DNA of 7,017 nucleotides, taken from positions 1-7,017 of the forward strand of contig CAYOBW010000343.1 in the NCBI GenBank assembly GCA_964402115.1. The letters run 5' to 3'. Numbering within the stretch: position 1 is the first letter of the stretch; each line of letters begins with the position of its first letter. The notes under the pieces are model-generated. The model was not told the DNA's origin, did not search any database, and worked only from the letters and a program-made list of their open reading frames with translations. A program made the position numbers and the translations under genes. Source of the stretch: CAYOBW01 sp964402115 (GTDB taxonomy: Bacteria > Verrucomicrobiota > Kiritimatiellia > UBA8416 > CAYOBW01). Shown here in pieces: positions 1-4,991 of the stretch.

Positions 1-151
1 CGGTGTCGGGGCCATACCAGTGAGCCGATATGGACAGCACGGCCGTAGGGCGGGGGATCCGCTTGCCAATGCCAGCCCAGGCGTCCGTGTACGCATTGTG
101 TGCCACGGCGTTCAGGGGATTGCCGTGTCCCAGAAAGAGGGTGGGCACCAT
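1..151 (-). CDS. ygiD: 4,5-DOPA dioxygenase extradiol family protein (YgiD-like), N-terminal 50 codons, cut by the left window edge
   Basis: Seen: reading left from an ATG at 151-149, the frame is open to the window edge. It gives MVPTLFLGHGNPLNAV, then an AYTDAW segment, then RIPRPTAVLSISAHWYGPDT. Known: this is the N-terminus of the class III extradiol dioxygenase family that includes E. coli YgiD, usually about 260 residues. Members use one metal held by histidines to cleave catechol-type rings such as DOPA. The His of LFLGHG (residue 9) and of SAHW (residue 43) match the two N-terminal metal ligands, and both are intact. The later ligand lies outside the window. Start choice: a GGGGA at 163-159 sits 7 bases before the ATG, and family members commonly begin right before the P-x-LF-x-GHG strand. 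The frame stays open upstream to the TAG of the HTH gene, so an earlier GTG start cannot be excluded. It follows that gene by 96 bases on the same strand, which suggests co-transcription. The physiological substrate is unknown. Confidence 0.88.
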   Translation of the reverse strand, partial: MVPTLFLGHGNPLNAVAHNAYTDAWAGIGKRIPRPTAVLSISAHWYGPDT

Positions 152-158
152 CACTGTG

Positions 159-163
159 TCCCC
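159..163 (-). promoter_or_regulatory. Candidate ribosome binding site of the ygiD-like gene
   Basis: GGGGA on the minus strand lies 7 bases upstream of the ATG at 151. It supports that start over in-frame GTG codons further upstream. It is a partial match to the anti-Shine-Dalgarno complement. Confidence 0.45.
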
Positions 164-247
164 GGTATTGTTCAGGGTCTCCGCTGCTGTGCGCACGGGC
201 AGATCCAGACCGTACACTGACCATTCAGCAGGGCGGATGATCCCCGG

Positions 248-757
248 CTACTTCCCCTTGCCGGCCTTGGCGACATTCTTCGCCGGCTTCTTGACTGGCT
301 TCTGGGCCGCCGCCAGCTCATCCAGCCGCTGCTGGGCTTCCGTGGCGCCGATGTCGCGCACGGCCAGCCATGCAGCCTTGGTCGTGTTCCTCATCTGGAG
401 CGCTCCGCTGGTCTTTTCCCAGTTGTAGACCGAGCCGGGGCTGACGTTCAGCAGCTTGGCCAGCGCGGCTTGGGAGATATCGAGCTTGCGGCGCAGGCTG
501 CGCACCCCCTTGCCGGTGATGCGTACCGGGGCGGCGGGTTCTTCAACCGGGGCAGGGGGCTGGGCCGCGATAAGCGTGGCGACCTGATCCTGCAGGTCCC
601 GGCAGGCTCGTTCCAGTTGTGCCACCCGCTTCTTTAGATCGGCGCAAGTCTTGCGGTTGCCGGTAGACGTTTTGTGAAGGGGGGTGGCGACGGACTTGGA
701 TTCCTTCCGGGCCAGGCGGATGATTTCGTCTTTGAGGGCCTTCATGATGTTCGGCAT
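248..757 (-). CDS. Helix-turn-helix (XRE-like) DNA-binding protein with N-terminal coiled coil and basic tail
   Basis: This 169-residue protein has three parts. Residues 1-64 are charged and helical (MPNIMKALKDEIIRLARKE, then a Lys/Arg/Glu/Leu stretch at about 37-64 that looks like a coiled coil), suggesting oligomerisation. A Pro/Ala linker at 65-78 follows. Residues 79-138 hold the DNA-binding domain, where SQAALAKLLNVSPGSVYNWE is a good HTH_3/XRE helix-turn-helix. The tail (about 150-169, KPVKKPAKNVAKAGKGK) is lysine- and alanine-rich, like a histone H1-type tail. Known: small proteins pairing a similar N-terminus with a YNWE-type HTH recur in several bacterial phyla, mostly annotated only as HTH regulators. 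The start is fixed by AAGGAG at 773-768, 10 bases before the ATG. Met5 is a possible alternative. The ygiD-like gene lies 96 bases downstream on the same strand, so this protein may regulate it or itself; that is inference. No ligand or effector domain is visible. Confidence 0.87.
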   Translation of the reverse strand: MPNIMKALKDEIIRLARKESKSVATPLHKTSTGNRKTCADLKKRVAQLERACRDLQDQVATLIAAQPPAPVEEPAAPVRITGKGVRSLRRKLDISQAALAKLLNVSPGSVYNWEKTSGALQMRNTTKAAWLAVRDIGATEAQQRLDELAAAQKPVKKPAKNVAKAGKGK

Positions 758-767
758 GATGGTGGTA

Positions 768-773
768 CTCCTT
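768..773 (-). promoter_or_regulatory. Strong Shine-Dalgarno of the HTH gene
   Basis: AAGGAG on the minus strand lies 10 bases before the ATG at 757. It is the best ribosome binding site in the window and decides the start of the HTH gene. Confidence 0.7.
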
Positions 774-800
774 GGGTTTCGCTATGTGCGATACGGGCAG

Positions 801-827
801 ATTATCGTGATTGGGGCATGGGTTCAA
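801..827 (-). promoter_or_regulatory. Candidate sigma70-type promoter of the HTH/ygiD pair
   Basis: On the minus strand, TTGAAC (827-822) and GATAAT (806-801) match the -35 consensus at 4 of 6 and the -10 consensus at 5 of 6. The spacer is 15 bases, shorter than the usual 17. Transcription from it would give a leader of roughly 35-40 bases containing the AAGGAG site. The match was found by eye only, and a GC-rich PVC bacterium may use a different consensus. Confidence 0.3.
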
Positions 828-1078
828 GGATATCAAGTTGGCGGGGTGGGGGGATGCGTGCTGCGCATATGGCAGTGTAACGCCCCAGGGTTTCTGTAAA
901 GAACCTAGACCGTTGCGTACTGCCTGTGGGGTGGTCCCTTGGCCTGAAATGGCCCACGGGATGTGTACGTATAGGCGGTTGGTGCGTCCGGCATGGCGGA
1001 GGGCATTACGAACGATGGTGCAGAGGGATGGGTTGAGACTGCCGTAGGTTGTGTGGGGCAGTGTATCACGTGCATGCG

Positions 1079-1108
1079 TTACCCCGACGCTCGCAAAGGA
1101 CGGGGTAA
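1079..1108. repeat. Inverted repeat, 8-bp arms, 14-base loop
   Basis: TTACCCCG (1079-1086) and CGGGGTAA (1101-1108) are perfect reverse complements separated by 14 bases. It is the first of three closely spaced dyads. No T-tract follows on either strand, so it is not a canonical intrinsic terminator. Confidence 0.7.
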
Positions 1109-1114
1109 AGGTGA

Positions 1115-1132
1115 TTGTCGCCTGGGCGACAA
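1115..1132. repeat. Near-palindrome, 8-bp arms with 2-base centre
   Basis: TTGTCGCC (1115-1122) and GGCGACAA (1125-1132) are perfect reverse complements around TG. The tiny centre suits a dimeric protein binding site better than a full-length RNA hairpin. As RNA, a shorter stem with a 4-6 base loop could still form. No binding protein is known; the local HTH protein is one candidate by proximity. Confidence 0.65.
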
Positions 1133-1145
1133 ATGGCGTTGGCAG

Positions 1146-1175
1146 TGACGCACGTCAGTTGTAAGTCGCCTTACA
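1146..1175. repeat. Two adjacent short dyads
   Basis: TGACG-CA-CGTCA (1146-1157) is followed two bases later by TGTAAG-TCGC-CTTACA (1160-1175). Both are perfect. Singly each could arise by chance. They matter because they continue the run of dyads starting at 1079. Confidence 0.5.
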
Positions 1176-1213
1176 GGGCCGCATATGGCTCGCTGAGTTC
1201 ATGACAACCACGA

Positions 1214-1263
1214 CGCCAACGCAGCAAGGACGCGACGTGTGCCTGTTGGGCTTGGCGTTGGCG
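1214..1263. repeat. Composite inverted repeat, 9+4 bp stem with a 2-base bulge
   Basis: CGCCAACGC (1214-1222) pairs with GCGTTGGCG (1255-1263). After a 2-base bulge, CAAG (1225-1228) pairs with CTTG (1251-1254). Together they give a 13-bp stem closing a 22-base loop. A further copy of GCGTTGGC at 1136-1143 could compete for the left arm. The structure resembles a structured RNA or folded recombination site, but I see no proper GTTRRRY/RYYYAAC pair for an integron attC. Confidence 0.55.
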
Positions 1264-1395
1264 AATCAGGGTCGGTGGGAGAGCGAGAGTGCATGCAGCA
1301 TGGCGAGGCTGACATCAAGCGGGCGGCGTGGTGCGGTGGTGGCGAGGCGGGATCGGCAGGTCGTCGGGTACGCTGTACGTCACGCATGGACCTCG

Positions 1396-1441
1396 GCGAG
1401 TCAGCGGCCGGCTCGCCGTAGTGTTCCATCCGCTGACTCGC
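1396..1441. repeat. Perfect 12-bp inverted repeat, 22-base loop
   Basis: GCGAGTCAGCGG (1396-1407) and CCGCTGACTCGC (1430-1441) are exact reverse complements. A second hairpin, CGGCGAG (1394-1400) with CTCGCCG (1412-1418), overlaps the first and excludes it. The element begins about 65 bases past the stop of the beta-helix gene, so it may end that transcript. No T-tract follows on the minus strand, so it would not be a classical intrinsic terminator. Confidence 0.7.
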
Positions 1442-1460
1442 AATTGCCATATTCCCGGAT

Positions 1461-1483
1461 CACACTGTCGCCGGAAAAGTGTG
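1461..1483 (-). terminator. Weak terminator-like hairpin after the beta-helix gene
   Basis: CACACT (1461-1466) and AGTGTG (1478-1483) form a 6-bp stem with an 11-base loop, starting about 22 bases past the stop at 1506. There is no following T-tract. Position is the main argument for a termination role. Confidence 0.25.
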
Positions 1484-1505
1484 GTTGTGGCCCCCAGGGC
1501 GAAGA

Positions 1506-4175
1506 TCATGGCACCCGCACGGATACTTGGTAGAAGCGCGGTGAGGCTCCATTTGTCGCCCTGAGGGACATGAGAGCACCGTTTCCCCTGACATTTGCCT
1601 GATCAGGCACAATTGCCCACGACCCCAATACAAGGTGAGATGAATATTGCAAACTGTAGACTCGGTTTGAGGAACTCAGGAAATGCACGACTTGCATTGG
1701 AGGCAGATTAGAGATGGTCGCAATCCTGAAAATCGACAACGGGTTAATAGGGTCGAGATCGGCGATGTACTTATGCAGGTTGATCTGGCCGGTGCCATCA
1801 GCGGAATCGGTTGCCCTTGAAGTGTCCTGCGCCATGCCGGCCAAATGCTTGAAGTGCTTCCACATCCACCAGTCCGGCATCCCGTCGGCATCCGTATCCC
1901 AGGCCGGCAGAATGGCCTCGTAGGCACCCATGTCAACAGTGTCATGGATGATCCTGGGCTTCCCGTCCAAGTCCGTAGCCGTCCAGTTCTGGTTGGTTCC
2001 GCGGTCAATGCAGGGGGAATTAGTCGCCAGGCGATAGTCGTCGCCCGCGGAGTCCACGAACTGAGGATCGCTGGTGATGATCCCGACGCCCGCGACGCCC
2101 GGAGTGGTACAGCAATGCGAGGCGCTGGTGGCTGGATCGGCGGCGAGGTTGGCTCCGCCGGGCGCACCCGTATTGCCAAAGACGATGGAATTCAACACAT
2201 GGCCGCCGTACGAATTGACGCCCCAGCCGTGTGTTCCCACGTTTCCGCTGATCGTGCAGTTCTCCACCGTGCCCGTGAGGTTGCAGTTCACGCCGCCTCC
2301 CCAGGTCGCTGAATTCCCCACCATCAGGCAGTTCCGGACACTGCCCCCGCCTTGGCAGTTCACGGCGCCACCGGCTCCGGCTGTGTTGAACCTCAGGATG
2401 CTGTTGAGCATGGCGCCGCCATAGTAGAAACTAACCCCGCCGCCGCCTTCCCCGGCGACGTTACCGCTGATCACGCATCGTTGGATCAGCAGGCCGTCGC
2501 CGCCGCCGATACCACCGCCCGATTGCGTTGCCGTGTTGCTGGTGATCGTCGAGTTCTGCACCCAAGTGCCCGGATCGGCCGCCACCCCGCCGCCGTTGGC
2601 GGCTGAATTGCGGCGGATCGTGCAGTTCGTGATCATGCCTCCCGTGCCTAGCTTCACGCCCCCACCGGCCGCGGTGGCGGTGTTGTCATGAAGAGCGCAG
2701 TTCCGGATCTGGATTGTGCCAGACGAGGCAATGCCACCTCCGTACCAGGCGGTATTGCTGCTGATCGATGTCCCGTCCACCACGCTACCTTCGGCCAGAA
2801 CCAGCCCGCCACCGCTCCCTGCCGCCTTGTTGCCGACGATGGTACAGTTGGAGAACATGCCGCCGTAGCTCACGGCTGCGCCCCCGCCGCCCGCTGTTGA
2901 ATTGCTGGCCACCGTGCAGCCCCTAGCCACGCACCCGGGCCCGATCATCATGCCCCCGCCGTCGTTGGTCGACTGGTTGCCTTCGATCAGGCAGTTCTCG
3001 ACCAACCCGCCGTTGCAACTGATTCCGCCGCCCCGGTCGGTAGCCCGGTTGTATTTGATGGTGCAATCCCGGAGTATGGCGTTGGTGGCCATGAAGACCC
3101 CGCCGCCCCAGCGGGCCCAGTTGCTGATCACCGTGCAGCCTACGGCCACATTCCCCTTCTCCAATTGCAGCCCCCCGCCTGCGTCAGTCGTGCAGGCGTT
3201 CCCCTCGATATGGCAGTCCTTCATGAAGCCACAGCCGCCGGGTCCCGCGCTACCCACGTTCCCGATGATCCGGCAGTTGACCACCGTGCCCGCATTGTAG
3301 TTGTCGTAGAAGACAATGCGCCCGAAAGTGGAGGAGTTGCTGCTGATCGTGCAGTTGTAGAGACTCCCGCCCCCACTGAATCGGATCACGCCACCGCCGT
3401 CCGCCGCCGCGTTCTGCGTGATGGTGCAGTTGGTCGCCAATCCGCCGTTGTCGAAGCGGAGTGCGGAGCTCCCGAAGCCATGGCCGGTGTTGCCCATGAC
3501 AGTGCTGTCTTTCAGCACGCCACCGAAGAAGAAGCGCACGCCGCCGCCCCGGCTCACCGCGGTGTTGCTAACGATCTGGCAACTGCTGACCAGGCCGCCC
3601 GTGGAGCAGAAGATGCCGCCTCCACCGTCCTCCCATTGGTCGCTCAGGGCCGTGTTGCCCATGATCAGGCAATTGGAAACGATCCCACCCTGCGCGCAGT
3701 ACACGGCACCGCCGCTGGCCGCCGCATTGCTGACAATCACGCAGTCCCTGACGGTTCCCGCGGAGAGCCAAACCCCTCCGCCGTTCTCCAAGGCATTCGA
3801 ACCGCGGGTGATGGTGAACCCCGCCACCACTGCATCGGGATGGCGGAGGGAGAAACAGCGGCTGGCGTTGTTGCCGTCGACCGTGGTGTTGCCTTTGGTG
3901 TTCGCGGCGAGCACAGTCACGCCGTTAGTGACGAGGACCGGCGCGGAAAGAACGTACACGCCGTTCGTCACCAGCACCGTGTCCGCGTTCGCGGCGACGT
4001 CTATTGCACCGGCGATGCTGTGAAAGGCGTTGGACCAGGCAGTGCCGGGCCCGTCCACAGGACTGTTTGTTGAGACGTAATACGTCGCGGCCAAACATGG
4101 GCTGGCGGTCAGGACAAATGCGACAGCGGTCGCACTTGTCATAAAGGAACGCAGACCACTCAAATCCATACTCAT
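1506..4175 (-). CDS. Secreted right-handed parallel beta-helix protein with choice-of-anchor-Q-like segment and PVC-type C-terminal domain
   Basis: This 889-residue protein is exported and probably surface-bound. Residues 1-30 form a signal peptide: a short charged start, a hydrophobic core around 14-24, and a cleavage site near CLA-A. Residues 31-75 (TYYVSTNSP, GTAWSNAF, ADTVLVTNGVY) match the usual entry into pectate-lyase-like helices of PVC bacteria. Residues about 115-675 hold some 23 coils of roughly 24 residues built on N-C-T-I, two to three residues, N-x-A and GGG. Residues about 719-753 (NSPCIDRG to DLDGKPRI to VDMGAYE) resemble the choice-of-anchor-Q domain. DTDADGMPDWW (760-770) and DSADGTGQINLHKY (790-803) look like a calcium-binding loop pair. 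A terminal beta-rich domain ends at PRFYQVSVRVP. No catalytic triad is evident; adhesion or polysaccharide binding or cleavage are guesses. The ATG at 4175 has GGGAG 11 bases upstream. Met3 is an alternative. The gene appears unrelated to the restriction genes upstream. Confidence 0.9.
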   Translation of the reverse strand: MSMDLSGLRSFMTSATAVAFVLTASPCLAATYYVSTNSPVDGPGTAWSNAFHSIAGAIDVAANADTVLVTNGVYVLSAPVLVTNGVTVLAANTKGNTTVDGNNASRCFSLRHPDAVVAGFTITRGSNALENGGGVWLSAGTVRDCVIVSNAAASGGAVYCAQGGIVSNCLIMGNTALSDQWEDGGGGIFCSTGGLVSSCQIVSNTAVSRGGGVRFFFGGVLKDSTVMGNTGHGFGSSALRFDNGGLATNCTITQNAAADGGGVIRFSGGGSLYNCTISSNSSTFGRIVFYDNYNAGTVVNCRIIGNVGSAGPGGCGFMKDCHIEGNACTTDAGGGLQLEKGNVAVGCTVISNWARWGGGVFMATNAILRDCTIKYNRATDRGGGISCNGGLVENCLIEGNQSTNDGGGMMIGPGCVARGCTVASNSTAGGGGAAVSYGGMFSNCTIVGNKAAGSGGGLVLAEGSVVDGTSISSNTAWYGGGIASSGTIQIRNCALHDNTATAAGGGVKLGTGGMITNCTIRRNSAANGGGVAADPGTWVQNSTITSNTATQSGGGIGGGDGLLIQRCVISGNVAGEGGGGVSFYYGGAMLNSILRFNTAGAGGAVNCQGGGSVRNCLMVGNSATWGGGVNCNLTGTVENCTISGNVGTHGWGVNSYGGHVLNSIVFGNTGAPGGANLAADPATSASHCCTTPGVAGVGIITSDPQFVDSAGDDYRLATNSPCIDRGTNQNWTATDLDGKPRIIHDTVDMGAYEAILPAWDTDADGMPDWWMWKHFKHLAGMAQDTSRATDSADGTGQINLHKYIADLDPINPLSIFRIATISNLPPMQVVHFLSSSNRVYSLQYSSHLVLGSWAIVPDQANVRGNGALMSLRATNGASPRFYQVSVRVP

Positions 4176-4186
4176 TAGTTTCTCAA

Positions 4187-4191
4187 CTCCC
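4187..4191 (-). promoter_or_regulatory. Candidate ribosome binding site of the beta-helix gene
   Basis: GGGAG on the minus strand ends 11 bases before the ATG at 4175. It favours this ATG over the one two codons downstream, which would have a 17-base spacing. Confidence 0.5.
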
Positions 4192-4222
4192 TGTTTTGCG
4201 AACCTCGGTCCTCTAGCGTTCA

Positions 4223-4248
4223 GTGCCGGAAGTCACAGGCCCGGCCAC
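4223..4248 (-). terminator. Possible hairpin between the metallopeptidase and beta-helix genes
   Basis: On the minus strand, GTGGCCGG (4248-4241) can pair with CCGGCAC (4229-4223) as a 7-bp stem with one bulged G and an 11-base loop. It starts 14 bases past the metallopeptidase stop. No T-tract follows. It may separate the restriction operon from the beta-helix gene, but the 87-base gap is also short enough for read-through. Confidence 0.2.
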
Positions 4249-4262
4249 CAGCCGTCTCCACC

Positions 4263-4991
4263 TCAGTAGCTCCACAGCTCGTGGGCCAGCGGCGCCGCGT
4301 TCAATTCCCGTTGGTGTACCCGCCAGCGGGGCAGATACTGATCCATGAGCGCCACGAAGCGTTCGTCGTGATGCCGCGCCAGCAGATGCAGAAGCTCGTG
4401 GACGATGACGTACTCCAGGCACGAAACCGGCTTCTTGGCAAGCTCCAGGTTCAGCCAGATACGGCGGGCAATGGGACTGCAAACGCCCCACCGGGTCTTC
4501 ATGCGCTTGACGCCCCAGGCGGCGGCCTGCACCCCGATAGCCTGCTGCCACTTGTCCAGCAAGGCCGGAACCAGCGCCTTGAGTTCCTGCCGGTACCACT
4601 CCTGCAGGGCGTGTTCACGCTGCGCGACGGTGGCGCCGGGGCGTACCTGCAGCGTCAGAGTGAACTTCCCGCGTACTGAAACGCAGGGTGGTCCGTTGTG
4701 TTCCACGACGTTCAGCCGGTAGCGCGTGCCCAGGAAGTAGTGGCTTTCGCCGCTGACCATCTCACGCGGGGACTGCCGTGGCTGTGCCAGAAACCGCGCT
4801 CGCTGGCGCTTGATCCACCCCAGGCGGGAGATGACTGCCAGGCGCACGGCCTCATCGCTGACCCGTAGCGGGGCTGCCACCCGGACGCGGCCGAACGGCG
4901 GGTAGACGCCCAGGTGCAGGTTGCGGATATCCTTGCGGACCACCTCGACCGACATCCCCATGATCGTCAGGGCATGCTTCTCAATAGTCAT
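4263..4991 (-). CDS. YgjP-like (DUF45/M48-type) zinc metallopeptidase encoded directly after hsdR
   Basis: This 242-residue protein has a full-length YgjP-like (PF01863-type) layout. Its N-terminal half holds the family's beta-rich segment (GRVRVAAPLRVSDE at 35-48; ISRLGWIKRQR at 54-64). Next comes the conserved TRWGVCS block at 166-172, with LNLELAKKP shortly after. The zinc site follows: YVIVHELLHLLARHHDERF at 194-212. H198, E199 and H202 make the HExxH motif, and H208 fits the third ligand of HExxHxxxxxHxxxF. All expected catalytic residues are present, so an active protease is likely. There is no signal peptide, so it should be cytoplasmic. The start ATG (4991-4989) overlaps the 3' end of hsdR by 11 bases in another frame, with only a weak A-rich ribosome site, which points to translational coupling. 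Genes of this family are often found beside type I restriction genes. Their role there is not established; turnover of restriction subunits is only a hypothesis. Confidence 0.92.
   Translation of the reverse strand: MTIEKHALTIMGMSVEVVRKDIRNLHLGVYPPFGRVRVAAPLRVSDEAVRLAVISRLGWIKRQRARFLAQPRQSPREMVSGESHYFLGTRYRLNVVEHNGPPCVSVRGKFTLTLQVRPGATVAQREHALQEWYRQELKALVPALLDKWQQAIGVQAAAWGVKRMKTRWGVCSPIARRIWLNLELAKKPVSCLEYVIVHELLHLLARHHDERFVALMDQYLPRWRVHQRELNAAPLAHELWSY

Larger units (their letters stand above)
758..1505. other. Gene-poor intergenic region of about 750 bases, rich in inverted repeats
   Basis: No frame on either strand gives a convincing protein. The part next to the HTH gene (758-830) holds its ribosome binding site and candidate promoter. 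From about 835 to 1065 the plus strand is visibly rich in G over C and shows no recognisable motif. From 1079 to 1483 there are several inverted repeats, listed separately. No tRNA, tmRNA, RNase P or other known RNA signature was recognised. It lies between the end of the beta-helix gene and the start of the HTH gene, both on the minus strand. It could therefore hold terminators, a structured RNA, or remnants of a repeat element. Confidence 0.7.

Noticed and set aside
30..428. Plus-strand frame of 132 codons at the left edge
   Set aside because: It is antisense to both the ygiD-like start and the HTH gene, each supported by conserved motifs.
820..835. GGGTTCAAGGAT resembling a tRNA T-loop
   Set aside because: The flanking bases do not form the T stem, and no acceptor, D or anticodon arms can be drawn around it.
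811..1047. Plus-strand frame of 78 codons
   Set aside because: It begins at TTG, shows no coding-like codon pattern or recognisable motif, and overlaps the candidate promoter of the HTH gene.
543..1154. Minus-strand frame open for about 203 codons overlapping the HTH start in another frame
   Set aside because: There is no usable start codon through most of it, it overlaps a well-supported gene, and its His/Pro/Arg-rich translation matches nothing. The lack of stops is explained by the C-rich strand.
1214..1263. Possible integron attC site
   Set aside because: A GTTGGGC core-like heptamer occurs at 1245-1251, but no matching RYYYAAC/GTTRRRY partner is placed to complete an attC. There is no integrase in view.
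1199..1450. Minus-strand frame of 83 codons
   Set aside because: It starts with ATG and has a weak GGGA upstream, but the product is Ser/Pro/Arg/Ala-rich with no hydrophobic core. It runs across the inverted repeats, so it is probably non-coding.
3165..4073. Plus-strand frame of 302 codons (and an overlapping one at 3418-4023) opposite the beta-helix gene
   Set aside because: The apparent repeats only mirror the coil repeats of the real gene. There is no signal peptide or known motif.
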